NCBI GenBank assembly: GCA_002386405.1
Contig: DGIP01000042.1
Location: 1-62,528, forward strand
Length of the DNA stretch: 62,528 nucleotides
Reading direction: 5' to 3'
Source of the DNA: Stenotrophomonas maltophilia
GTDB taxonomy: Bacteria > Pseudomonadota > Gammaproteobacteria > Xanthomonadales > Xanthomonadaceae
Part shown: in pieces, positions 43,374 to 52,446 of the stretch
Layout of the letters: each line of letters opens with the position of its first letter
Position numbering within the stretch: position 1 is the stretch's first letter
The notes under the pieces: model-generated
What the model was told of the DNA's origin: nothing
Seen by the model: the letters and a program-made list of their open reading frames with translations, nothing else
Database searches by the model: none
Made by a program: the position numbers and the translations under genes

Positions 43374-44705
43374 ATGACTGCCTCTGCCACCTCTTTCGAC
43401 TCCCGCCTGCCGGTCACGGTGCTGTCCGGCTTCCTTGGCGCGGGCAAGACCACCCTGCTCAACCAGCTGCTGCGCAACCGCGAGGGGCTGCGGGTGGCGG
43501 TGATCGTCAACGACATGAGCGAGATCAACATCGATGCGCAGCTGGTGCGCGACGGCGGGGCGGCACTGAGCCGCACCGAGGAAACCCTGGTGGAGTTCAG
43601 CAATGGCTGCATCTGCTGCACGCTGCGCGATGACCTGCTGCAGGAGGTGAAGCGGCTGGCGTCCGAAGGGCGCTACGACTACCTGCTGATCGAATCGACC
43701 GGCATCGCCGAGCCGATGCCGGTGGCGGCCACGTTCTCGGTGCGCGATGACGCCGGGTTCTGCCTCAACGACATCGCGCGGCTGGATACGCTGGTGACGG
43801 TGGTGGATGGGCAGAACTTCCTGCGGGACTTCAGCAGCAACGCGCTGCTGTCCGACCACGGGCAGCAGGCCGGGGCGGACGATACGCGCGGGGTGGTGGA
43901 CCTGCTGGCCGAGCAGATCGAGTTCGCCAACGTGATCGTGGTGAGCAAGGCCGATGTGGTGCACGATGACCTGCTGCAGCAGACGCTGGCGGTGCTGCGC
44001 GCGATGAACCGCGATGCGCGGCTGCTGCTGTCGCGCAACGGTGATGTCCCGGCGCATGAGCTGTTGGATACGCGCCGCTTTGATTTCGTGCGCGCGCAGC
44101 TGGCGCCAGGCTGGATGCAGGCGCTGCGCGGCGAACACACGCCGGAAACCGAGGAGTACGGCATTACCAGCTTCGTGTATCGCGCGCGCCGGCCGTTCCA
44201 TCCGCAGCGCTTCGCGCGCCTGCTGGAGCACGGGTTGGGCAGCGTGATCCGCAGCAAGGGCTTCTTCTGGCTGGCCAACCGCATGGACTGGGTGGGTGAG
44301 CTGTCCAGCGTTGGCGCGGCCACGCGCACCCAGGCGGCCGGCTTCTGGTACGCGGCGCGCGAGCGGGTGGAGGCCGGGCTGGAAGACACGGTGCCGCTGT
44401 TGCCGCCGCCGCGCGTGCCGTACACCGATGTGGGCTGGGTGCGGCAGCAGGCCGGGTGCTGGACCGCGCCGTTGCCCGGCGTGGATGAGGTCGCCGATGC
44501 CGGCGAATACCAGGCGATGCGCCGAATGTGGCACCCGTGGTGGGGCGATCGCCGCCAGGAACTGGCGGTGATCGGGGTGGGGATGGATGAGCACGCGGTG
44601 CGTGCGGAGTTGGATGCATGCCTGCTTGATGATGGCGAGATGCGGGCCGGGCCGATGTTGTGGCAGCTGTTGCCGGATGCGTTTCCTGCTTGGGCGCGGG
44701 ATTAA
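43374..44705 (+). CDS. zigA: COG0523 zinc-chaperone GTPase (ZigA-like)
   Basis: A 443-residue G3E-family GTPase. Walker A is [13 protein letters not shown] (17-29), the metal motif CICC is at 79-82 within [12 protein letters not shown], followed by ESTGIAEP and the guanine-specifying SKAD. The long C-terminal half is the CobW_C domain ([31 protein letters not shown]). Zur-regulated members of this class such as ZigA deliver zinc to client enzymes during zinc starvation. The upstream palindrome supports this. The symbol is by function class, not a proven orthology. Confidence 0.85.
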   Translation: MTASATSFDSRLPVTVLSGFLGAGKTTLLNQLLRNREGLRVAVIVNDMSEINIDAQLVRDGGAALSRTEETLVEFSNGCICCTLRDDLLQEVKRLASEGRYDYLLIESTGIAEPMPVAATFSVRDDAGFCLNDIARLDTLVTVVDGQNFLRDFSSNALLSDHGQQAGADDTRGVVDLLAEQIEFANVIVVSKADVVHDDLLQQTLAVLRAMNRDARLLLSRNGDVPAHELLDTRRFDFVRAQLAPGWMQALRGEHTPETEEYGITSFVYRARRPFHPQRFARLLEHGLGSVIRSKGFFWLANRMDWVGELSSVGAATRTQAAGFWYAARERVEAGLEDTVPLLPPPRVPYTDVGWVRQQAGCWTAPLPGVDEVADAGEYQAMRRMWHPWWGDRRQELAVIGVGMDEHAVRAELDACLLDDGEMRAGPMLWQLLPDAFPAWARD

Positions 44706-44722
44706 GGCTACGTATCGGAGAC

Positions 44723-44751
44723 GCCCTACGTGGGACACGCATGGCGTGTCA
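44723..44751 (-). repeat. REP-like palindrome
   Basis: GGACACGC / GCGTGTC arms after CCCTACG; partner of 44841-44867 in inverted orientation. It lies just after the GTPase stop. Confidence 0.5.
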
Positions 44752-44840
44752 CCACGCGCGACCACCGTGCCCCAACGCGTACCGCCGTTCCGCCATGAGC
44801 GCATGACAACCCGCATGCGTACCGACGCAGCGCATGTCGC

Positions 44841-44867
44841 GTAGCGACACGCCATGCGTGTCCCACG
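44841..44867 (+). repeat. SMAG-like REP element
   Basis: GTAGCGACACGCCATGCGTG: a GTAG head with GACACGC / GCGTGTC stem. Confidence 0.6.
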
Positions 44868-44886
44868 CAGCGCATGCCATACGCGA

Positions 44887-46497
44887 TCACAGCACCCGCA
44901 ACTGCCAGCCCTCCTCGCTGGCATCCAGCTGATGGGTCAGCTGCACCGCATCCAGCAGGGCCTGGTCGTGCGAGACGATCACCACGCTGCCGCGATACTG
45001 GTTGAGCATCTGCTCCAATGCGGCCAGCGAGGCCAGGTCCAGGTGGTTGCCAGGCTCGTCGAGCAGCAGCAGTTGCGGCGGCACTTCCGCGTAGAGCACC
45101 GCAGCCAGCGCGGCCTTGACCCGTTCGCCACCACTCAGCGTGCCCAGCGGACGCAGGCTGCGCTCGGCATCCAGGCCGAGCAGGGCCAGCTGGGTGCGCA
45201 GGGTGCCGTCGCTGGCCATCGGGTTCGCGCGCTGCAACAGCTGCAGTGCCGAATCCTGCGCGGGCAGCGAGGACAGGGTCTGGTCGAGCAGGGCGGTGGT
45301 GGCCGCGCGCTTGACCTCGCCACGGAGCGGCTGCAGTTCACCGGCAAGCACCCGCAGCAGGGTGGACTTGCCACTGCCATTGCGGCCACGCACGCCGATG
45401 CGGTCGCCGCGCTGGAGGTGCAGGGTGATGTCCTGCCACGGCGCATCCACCCACGGCAGCTGCACGTTGGATAACGTGGCGACCTGGTGTGGACCGGGCG
45501 CCGCCAGGCTGGGCCCGAGCATGGCAATCTGGGCGGCCTCATCAACAGCCGCTGCCGCCTCCCGTACACGGCTGTCGGCCGCTGCACGCCGTTCAAGCTG
45601 CTGCGCCTGCAGCCGGCCGGCGCTGTTTTCGGCGCGGTTCTTCATGCCACCCAGCAGGATCGGTGCCTGGTTCGCGGTGCGGGCATCGCGCTGCGCGCGT
45701 GATTGGCGGTGTTCCTGCCGCTCGCGCTGTTCGCGCAGTGCCGCCTGCTCCTGCCGGCGCTCGCGCTTGCGCAGGGCCAGCTCGGATACGGCGTTGGCCT
45801 GCTCGGCCTGCTTCTGTCCGGCATACAGGTCGTAATCGCCGCCGTAGCTGCGCAGCCCGCTGGGGGTGAGCTCGACAATGCGCTGCATCTCGCGCAGCAG
45901 TGCGCGGTCGTGGCTGATGACGATCAGCCCGCCGCGCCATTGCGCCAGCGCATCGATCAACCGCTTGCGATGCGCGCTGTCGAGGTGGTTGCTGGGCTCG
46001 TCCAGCACCAGGGCATCCGCGTCGGAGAGCAGGGCACCGGCCAACGCCACCTGCATGGCTTGGCCGCCGCTGAGCGTGGCGGCCGCCTGCGCGGGATCCA
46101 GCTCGGGCAGGCCGAGCCGCTGCCATTGCGCCTGCAACTGCTCGCGCAGGGTCCAGCGTTCGCCCACCAAGGCGAAGTCGCGCGGGTCCACGCTGCCGGC
46201 TTCGATCCGGTCCAGCGCATCCAGTACCGGGGCGACGCCGGCCAGGTCGACGATGCGGCCGGGCAGCACGCCACTGTGCTGGGCCAGCAGGTGCACGCGG
46301 CCCTGCCGTTGGATATGCCCACTGCTGGGCTGCAACTGCCCGGCCAGCAGGCGGCCGAGCACGCTCTTGCCCACGCCATTGCGACCGACCAGGCCGGTGG
46401 GAGTGGTATCGAACGAAGCAGAAAGCTCAGGGAAGAGCACCCGGCCATCGGGCAGGGTGAATGTCACGCGGTCGAGCGTGAGGGTGAATGCGGTCAT
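44887..46497 (-). CDS. ABC-F family ATPase
   Basis: A 536-residue soluble protein with two ABC modules and no membrane domain: Walker A GRNGVGKS and GRNGSGKS, signatures LSGGQ and LSGGE, Walker B LVLDEPSNHLD and LLLDEPGNHLD. The linker between them is rich in Arg/Gln/Glu (RKRERRQEQAALREQRERQEH), as in ribosome-acting ABC-F proteins. Start ATG 46497 (MTAFTLTLDRVTF) fits the fold. It may tune translation; nothing points to a specific antibiotic. Confidence 0.85.
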   Translation of the reverse strand: MTAFTLTLDRVTFTLPDGRVLFPELSASFDTTPTGLVGRNGVGKSVLGRLLAGQLQPSSGHIQRQGRVHLLAQHSGVLPGRIVDLAGVAPVLDALDRIEAGSVDPRDFALVGERWTLREQLQAQWQRLGLPELDPAQAAATLSGGQAMQVALAGALLSDADALVLDEPSNHLDSAHRKRLIDALAQWRGGLIVISHDRALLREMQRIVELTPSGLRSYGGDYDLYAGQKQAEQANAVSELALRKRERRQEQAALREQRERQEHRQSRAQRDARTANQAPILLGGMKNRAENSAGRLQAQQLERRAAADSRVREAAAAVDEAAQIAMLGPSLAAPGPHQVATLSNVQLPWVDAPWQDITLHLQRGDRIGVRGRNGSGKSTLLRVLAGELQPLRGEVKRAATTALLDQTLSSLPAQDSALQLLQRANPMASDGTLRTQLALLGLDAERSLRPLGTLSGGERVKAALAAVLYAEVPPQLLLLDEPGNHLDLASLAALEQMLNQYRGSVVIVSHDQALLDAVQLTHQLDASEEGWQLRVL

Positions 46498-46636
46498 GCG
46501 ACCTCCAGCAATGCCAAGGACTCCCCCTGCGAACAGGGCGGGAAGGAGACGGGCCGTCAAACGACGGCGGCATTACTGGCGCATGCAGGCACACCTCATT
46601 ACGGGGACGGCTGGATGCCGCGTGTGCATTATATGG

Positions 46637-48238
46637 CTACTCGGTAATCGAATTGGGGTTCTGCATGTCCTCCGGCGCCTTCCCATACTGCGTACGCCGC
46701 TGCTCATGGAAGGTAATGAACTCCGGGGCCGGCAGCGGGCGCGAGAACAGCCAGCCCTGCCCGAACTCCACCTGCCGCGACTGCAGGTAGGCGAGCTGGG
46801 CGGAGGTTTCGATGCCCTCGGCCACGGTGAACAGCCCCAGCGTCTTGGCCATATCGATGATGTGCGAGGTGACCGGGCTGGTCACGCTATGGGTGCCGAT
46901 GGAATCAATGAACGACTTGTCGATCTTCAACGCATCCACCGGCAGCTGCTGCAGGTACTGCAGGCTGGAGTAGCCCACGCCGAAATCGTCGATGGCCACG
47001 CAGTGCCCGGCACGCCGCGCCGCGGCAAGCGACGTGCGTGCGCCCTGGATATCGAGGAAGCCGCGTTCGGTGGCTTCCAGCCAGATCTGCTGCGGGTGGA
47101 TGCCGCTGCCGACCAGCTTGCCCGACAGCACCTTCAACGCGCGCCCGCTGCTGACATCGCCGGCGGAGAGGTTGATGGCGATGTGCGCGCTGCGGTCGTG
47201 GATGAGCAGCTCGCGCATGTCGCTGATGACCAGATCCATGACGTGGTCGGTGAGCGCTTCGATCAGGCCGGTTTCTTCGGCGACCGGGATGAACAGATCC
47301 GGCCGCACCTGGGTGCCGTCGGCGCGCGACCAGCGCACCAGCGCTTCGGCACCCACGCAGATGCCGGTGTCCAGTTCGATGATGGGCTGGTAATCCATGC
47401 GGAACTCGCGGCGGCGCACCGCGCTGGACAGTTCGTTGCGCAGCGACAGCCGGCGGCGCGAGAGCCAGATGCCAGCGAAGGTGGCCATCACCGCGCCCAC
47501 CACGGCCAGCGGCACCAGCTGCCAGAACTGCTGCTGGAAGGCGGCCACCAGCCCGACGCGGGGAGCGATGGCGATGGCCAGCCATTCCTGGTCCTGCGCG
47601 CTGGCAAACAGTGTGCGCGGGGTATGCCCGTTGTGCGGTTCGCGCAGCAGCCGCTGCAGCAGTTCCGGGTCGGCCATCGATTGCTGGGCGATCAGCCGGC
47701 CATCGGGGGTGGCCACCGCCAGCCGCACGTTGGGTTCGGCGATGACATCCACGAACCGGGAGGGGTCCATCAGGATGTCGTGGCGGCCCAGCTGCAGCGA
47801 CAGCAACGAGGCCGCGCCATCGCCCGCCACCGGGCGCACGCCCAGGGTGATGGAGGCGCCGTCGGCGGTGATGTGGTCCGGGGTGGGTTCGGGCACCAGG
47901 TCTTCGACCATGCCCCAGGAGGTGCAGCGCAGCCGGCCTTCCTCGAAGTAGCCCACCTGTTCGGCCGAGGTGGTGCCCAGCGCCAGGCTGCGCATCAGCT
48001 TCAGGTGCTCGGGCGAGCAGCCGGGCAGCTGCGCCTGGTTGAGCTTGCGCAGGGCCAGCAGGCCGGCCTCGTAGGCGCGGTGGGCGCGCTGCAGGGTGCG
48101 TTCGGCGGTGCGCTCGAGGCGGTCGGTCTCGGCGACCTGGGCGCGGCTCCAACTGAGGTAGACCAGCGCGGCCACAGGCAGGATGGCCCCGAGGAGGGCG
48201 GCAAGCGCGATGGCGGCGATGGTGCTGGCGCGCTTCAA
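46637..48238 (-). CDS. CSS-motif EAL phosphodiesterase
   Basis: A 533-residue membrane c-di-GMP phosphodiesterase. An N-terminal helix (9-29), a periplasmic CSS sensor domain with C74-S75 in LPGCSPEH and a second Cys105, a second helix (about 233-251) and a C-terminal EAL domain. The catalytic signature EALVRW, the loop IDDFGVGYSSLQYL and AEGIET are intact, so it should be active. In CSS-EAL proteins a disulfide between the two periplasmic cysteines controls activity. No partner genes are adjacent. Confidence 0.9.
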   Translation of the reverse strand: MKRASTIAAIALAALLGAILPVAALVYLSWSRAQVAETDRLERTAERTLQRAHRAYEAGLLALRKLNQAQLPGCSPEHLKLMRSLALGTTSAEQVGYFEEGRLRCTSWGMVEDLVPEPTPDHITADGASITLGVRPVAGDGAASLLSLQLGRHDILMDPSRFVDVIAEPNVRLAVATPDGRLIAQQSMADPELLQRLLREPHNGHTPRTLFASAQDQEWLAIAIAPRVGLVAAFQQQFWQLVPLAVVGAVMATFAGIWLSRRRLSLRNELSSAVRRREFRMDYQPIIELDTGICVGAEALVRWSRADGTQVRPDLFIPVAEETGLIEALTDHVMDLVISDMRELLIHDRSAHIAINLSAGDVSSGRALKVLSGKLVGSGIHPQQIWLEATERGFLDIQGARTSLAAARRAGHCVAIDDFGVGYSSLQYLQQLPVDALKIDKSFIDSIGTHSVTSPVTSHIIDMAKTLGLFTVAEGIETSAQLAYLQSRQVEFGQGWLFSRPLPAPEFITFHEQRRTQYGKAPEDMQNPNSITE

Positions 48239-48462
48239 GCGGACCTCTCTGCCCGGCGGGGCGTGGATTGAGCTCTATATGACCATCTGGAACGCTCGTT
48301 TGGAACAGGGCTTCACGTAGATTCCTGTCGGTATTTCCCCAGTCTCGGTATCAGGTCGCATGGGCGAGGTGAAGCCGACGCCGGGTTCACCTGCAGTTCG
48401 CGCGCCGGGCCGGATGATCGCGCCACCCCTCGATCTGGCCGCCCCCGGGCGGCCCCGGAGCC

Positions 48463-49236
48463 ATGAAGCCCCTGCTGCCTGCCGTGCTGGCCCTGTTGCC
48501 GCTGCTGTTGCCCGGCACGGCGGCCGCGCGCACGGTGTACCGCTGCGTGCAGAACAACACGGTGAGCCTGGCCACCGCGCCGGAGCCGGGCTCAAAGTGC
48601 AAGGCACAGCAGATCGACGACAACGCGGTGCAGGCACCGAACCTGTGGGGCAACATGGGGGTGTTCAGCGGCACCCTGTATGAGCGCGAGCAGGACGGGC
48701 AACTGGTGTATTCCACCCGCAACCTGCCCGGTTCGCGGGTGTTCCTGAAGTTCACCGTGGCCACGCCGCCGGGCGAACCCGCGCACGAAGGGCTGGGCAA
48801 GGTCGGCGCGCCGCAGCTCAACCGACATGCGAAACAGTTCAAGGCGGCGGCGCGTGCCACGGGCGTGGACGATGCCTGGCTGCGCGCGATTGCCCATGCC
48901 GAAAGTGGCTTCGATGCCGGTGCAGTGTCGCCCAAGGGCGCACAGGGGGTGATGCAGCTGATGCCCGATACCGCCACCGAACTGGGCGTGTCCGATCCCT
49001 TGTCCGCCGAGCAGTCGATCAACGGCGGCGCGCGTTACCTGAAGGCGCTGCTGGCGCGCTACAAGGGCGACCGCACGCTGGCGGCGGCCGCCTACAACGC
49101 GGGCATCGGTGCGGTGACCCGCTACAAGGGCGTGCCGCCGTATGCCGAAACGCTGGCCTACGTGGAGAAGGTGGGCACGCTGTACGCACGCTACCGCGAG
49201 GCGATGGGGTTCAAGGCGGAAACCCCGGCGCGATAG
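48463..49236 (+). CDS. Lytic transglycosylase with SLT domain
   Basis: A 257-residue exported enzyme. Signal peptide MKPLLPAVLALLPLLLPGTAAA, an N-terminal DUF4124-like segment (RTVYRCVQNNTVSLATAPEPGSKC), and an SLT domain with catalytic Glu147 in IAHAESGFDAGAVSPKGAQGVMQLMPDTA, then AAYNAG and a C-terminal repeat. It cleaves the glycan strands of peptidoglycan. ATG 48463 gives the signal peptide. No secretion genes nearby, so a housekeeping or envelope-remodelling role is likely. Confidence 0.9.
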   Translation: MKPLLPAVLALLPLLLPGTAAARTVYRCVQNNTVSLATAPEPGSKCKAQQIDDNAVQAPNLWGNMGVFSGTLYEREQDGQLVYSTRNLPGSRVFLKFTVATPPGEPAHEGLGKVGAPQLNRHAKQFKAAARATGVDDAWLRAIAHAESGFDAGAVSPKGAQGVMQLMPDTATELGVSDPLSAEQSINGGARYLKALLARYKGDRTLAAAAYNAGIGAVTRYKGVPPYAETLAYVEKVGTLYARYREAMGFKAETPAR

Positions 49237-49251
49237 CCGGGGGAACGCCCA

Positions 49252-50769
49252 TCACTCGTTGTAGAGCGGGTAGCTGTCGACCCGCCCGACACGGCGTATC
49301 GCCTTCTTGACGTCGGCACGCTGCGCAAACTGTTCCCAGCGTGCGTTGGACTCGATCTCGCCCGGCAACAGCGGCGACATGCGGGTGTCCTGCAGCTCCA
49401 GCAGCGCGGTACCGCGTTCCATGGGGTCGTCCAGGCGTGCGGTCAGTGCCACCACGGCGTCATCCAGGCGGTTGTCGGCCACCAGCCCGGCCATGTAGTG
49501 GGCGGCGTCCGCTTCCCGCGCAGCGAACAACGCATCGCGTGCTTCCTGCGCAGCGGCGTCGTCCTTGAGCTGCAGCGCGGCCAGCAGCTGCACCAGCTGC
49601 CGGGCACCTTCGCCCAGCGCGTTGAGGTGCTCCAGGTCCTTGACCTGCTGGCGGGCCATCGATGGGCGGTGCAGGCCGATGTACAGCACGGCCAGGCCCA
49701 GCGGCTGGTTGGCCAGGCCGCTCTGCGAGGTCATGCGCACGGCAAGCTGCTGGGTCTCCACGGCTTCATCGATCTGGCCCAGCTGGTGCTGCGCACGCGA
49801 GCGCAGGTCCAGCAGCCAGCCGATCGATTCCACCTCTTCCGGGGCGGGCACGGTGGTGGCGTTGGGCGCGAAATCGGCCAGCCATTGGGTCATGCCGATC
49901 ACCTCCTGCGGCTTGCCGGCCACCAGCAGCGCATAGGCCAGTTCCACGGCCACCTCATCCAGCGCCGGCGCCAGCATGCTCTGCACGCGCAGGCGGTCGA
50001 TATGCCGTTGCGCCGATGCCACCGGATCGAAGCGGGGGTCGGTGCGCGGCAGGTAGCGGTCGAAGCGCTTGTCGCTGCGCAGGGTGATCAGCGCCAGCGG
50101 CTGGTCGATCCGCTCCAGCGTGGCACGCACTTTGTCGCGCTGCCCGGCTTCAACCTGCAGCGTGGCCAGGGTGACCCACAGTGCGGCCGGATCGATGTCG
50201 TCGTTCTTCCAGTTGCGGTCGAACAGCGCCTGCAGCAGGTCCAGCCGGGTCGCCGGCGTGTCCTTCAGGAGCAGGTCCAGCTGCCAGACCATGTCCTTGT
50301 GCAGGTCCGGCACGCCATCGGTATCGTCGATCGCGCGGATGATGTTGCGCGCGGAGGCTTCCACGTCGTTGTCGACCAGCTGGCCGCTGGCCAGCAGGAA
50401 GCGTGCGGTGGCGTTGCCCGGATGGATCGACAGCGCGGTGTCCAGGCGTTGCGCGGCCAGGGCGTCCTGCCGTTGCAGCCCGGCCACCCTTGCCGCAGCC
50501 AGCCACACGTCACTGCGCTGCGCGTCGTCCAGCTGTGCGAGGCGTGGATCGGCGAGCAGGCGTTCGAACGCGAGTGAAGCCCCCATGCTGTCGCCGCGGT
50601 CGCTCTGTTCGCCAGCCGCCGCCACTTCGGCCAGGAAGCCAGCGTCTGCGGCAGGCGCGGTGCTGGCAGCGGCATCCACGGTGTCATGCGCGGCCGCGTG
50701 GGCGGCGGCCACTGGCAGGGTGATCAGTGACAGCAGCAGGGCGAGGGTGTGAGCAATACGGCAGGTCAT
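49252..50769 (-). CDS. Exported TPR-like protein, tandem paralogue A
   Basis: A 505-residue periplasmic protein with signal peptide ending ITLPVAAAHA. The body is all-helical with TPR-like pairs (LAAARVAGLQRQDALAAQRLDTALSIHPGNATARFLLASGQL, WVTLATLQVEAGQRDKVRATLERIDQPLAL). The C-terminus ends RVGRVDSYPLYNE. It is a paralogue of the next upstream gene (50792-52303) along its full length. Probably a binding or assembly protein; some exported TPR proteins of this kind serve in cellulose or exopolysaccharide export, but no such genes are near. Confidence 0.75.
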   Translation of the reverse strand: MTCRIAHTLALLLSLITLPVAAAHAAAHDTVDAAASTAPAADAGFLAEVAAAGEQSDRGDSMGASLAFERLLADPRLAQLDDAQRSDVWLAAARVAGLQRQDALAAQRLDTALSIHPGNATARFLLASGQLVDNDVEASARNIIRAIDDTDGVPDLHKDMVWQLDLLLKDTPATRLDLLQALFDRNWKNDDIDPAALWVTLATLQVEAGQRDKVRATLERIDQPLALITLRSDKRFDRYLPRTDPRFDPVASAQRHIDRLRVQSMLAPALDEVAVELAYALLVAGKPQEVIGMTQWLADFAPNATTVPAPEEVESIGWLLDLRSRAQHQLGQIDEAVETQQLAVRMTSQSGLANQPLGLAVLYIGLHRPSMARQQVKDLEHLNALGEGARQLVQLLAALQLKDDAAAQEARDALFAAREADAAHYMAGLVADNRLDDAVVALTARLDDPMERGTALLELQDTRMSPLLPGEIESNARWEQFAQRADVKKAIRRVGRVDSYPLYNE

Positions 50770-50791
50770 GCGGTGCGTCCTTTGCAGGTAC

Positions 50792-52303
50792 TTAATTGGC
50801 GAACAGGGGATAGGTGTCGATGCGGCCCACCTGGTTCACGGCCGCCTGCACGTCGGCACGTTGCTTGAGGCGCTCCCAACTTGCCTGCAGGTCGGCATCT
50901 GCTGGCAGCGTCGGCGCGCGGCGCACGACCTGGAGGTAGAACAGCGCCGTACCGCGTTCCATCGGATCGGCCAGCTGCGCGAGCAGGCTGGCGGCCGCCT
51001 CGTCCATGCGCTGGTCCACCAGAAGGCCCTCACGATAGTGGTCCGGAGTTACCGCGCGGTTGGCCAGCAGCCGTTCGCGCGCGCGCTGGGCGGCCGCTGC
51101 ATCGTTGAGCTGCAAGGCGGCGCGGAGTTCGTTCAGCGCCTGGGTGCTCGCGCCGTAGGCGCTCATGCCGTCGCCTACGGTCTGCATCACCTGCCGCGCC
51201 ATCAGCGGACGGTGCAAGGATACGTACAGGCTGGCCAGATTGAGGTTCTGGCTGACCGTATCGCCCTGCGGGTCGGCCATGCGCAGCGCCAGCAGCTGCG
51301 CCGCCACGGCTTCATCGGGCTTGCCGAGCCGGCGCAGCGCGCGGCTGCGCATGTCGAGCATCCAGGCAATGTAACGGGCCTGTTCCGGTGGGGCGGCTTC
51401 GGCCTTGGCTGCGGCATCGGCCAGCGGCGCGGTCATGCCGATCACCTCCTGAAGCTCGCCAGCGACCATGAGCGCGCTGCTCAGCTCCACGGCCGTTTCA
51501 TTCAAGCCCGGTGAAAGCAGGGTGTCCACGCGCATCCGGTCGATATGACGGCGCGCGGCTGCCACCGGATCGTGGCGCGGGTCGTCACGACGCAGGTAGG
51601 GATCGAAGCGCTTGTCGGCGCGCAGGCGGATCAAGGGTGCAGGCGCGTCAATGCGGTCAAGCGTGGCGCTCACTTTGTCGCCGTGACCCGCTTCGACCTG
51701 CAGCGTGGCGAGCACGACCCAGAGTTCCGCCGGTTCGATGCCTTCGATCTTCCAGTGGGAATCGAACAGGCCCTGCAGTATGGCCAGGCGCTTGGCAGGC
51801 TGTTGCTTCAGCTTACTGTCCAGCTGCCACACCATTTCAGGGGACATGTCGGGTGCGCCATCGCCATCTGCAATGGCGCGCACGACGTTGTCGGCAGCAG
51901 CTTCGGGCTGGTCGCTGACCATGAGGAGCCAGGCCATTCGCAGGCGTGCGGATGCGTTGGCGGGGTGGATCACCAGCGCCTCCCGCAACCGCTCAAAGGC
52001 CACCATGTCCCGCTTCTGGGCAAGGGCTACCATCGCGGCCGATGACCACACCTGGCTTCGGTCTTCGATGGAAAGCCTGGCCAGGCGCGGATCGGCCAGC
52101 AGGCGATCAAGCAGGATGGACGCGCCGAGGCTGTCACCGCGGTCGGCCTGCTGGAGTGCGGCGCCGACCTCTGCAAGATACGCACTGCCTGCGCTGGGCA
52201 CCGCACTGCCGGCATCGATGGTGGCGCCGGTGGCGGCTCCTGCCACGGGTGCCACGCAGAGCGACAACAACAGGGCAAGCGAGGCGCGGGTAGGGCAACT
52301 CAT
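50792..52303 (-). CDS. Exported TPR-like protein, tandem paralogue B
   Basis: A 503-residue paralogue of the protein at 49252-50769. Signal peptide MSCPTRASLALLLSLCVAPVAGA, TPR-like pairs (MVALAQKRDMVAFERLREALVIHPANASARLRMAWLL) and C-terminus QVGRIDTYPLFAN. Shared blocks with copy A include DRGDS-GAS, LLADPRLA, DKRFDPYL and VEL-ALMVAG. Start ATG 52303 has AAGGATC upstream; the frame is open to 52543. The two genes are 22 bases apart, so they are one operon. Confidence 0.75.
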   Translation of the reverse strand: MSCPTRASLALLLSLCVAPVAGAATGATIDAGSAVPSAGSAYLAEVGAALQQADRGDSLGASILLDRLLADPRLARLSIEDRSQVWSSAAMVALAQKRDMVAFERLREALVIHPANASARLRMAWLLMVSDQPEAAADNVVRAIADGDGAPDMSPEMVWQLDSKLKQQPAKRLAILQGLFDSHWKIEGIEPAELWVVLATLQVEAGHGDKVSATLDRIDAPAPLIRLRADKRFDPYLRRDDPRHDPVAAARRHIDRMRVDTLLSPGLNETAVELSSALMVAGELQEVIGMTAPLADAAAKAEAAPPEQARYIAWMLDMRSRALRRLGKPDEAVAAQLLALRMADPQGDTVSQNLNLASLYVSLHRPLMARQVMQTVGDGMSAYGASTQALNELRAALQLNDAAAAQRARERLLANRAVTPDHYREGLLVDQRMDEAAASLLAQLADPMERGTALFYLQVVRRAPTLPADADLQASWERLKQRADVQAAVNQVGRIDTYPLFAN

Positions 52304-52446
52304 GCGGTGGATCCTTCCGTGGCGTAAGCCTCGATTGAAACCGGAACGCGGCATCCACACAAGTCGATGCGGGCGCACGCAGGGTTTGCAGGCACGCGGC
52401 GAGCGGCTAAGGTCGTGTCCCGAACTGGCAGCAGGCAAGGACAGCG

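Noticed and set aside
45866..48271. 801-codon plus-strand frame across the ABC-F and EAL genes
   Set aside because: Shadow of two well-supported minus-strand genes.
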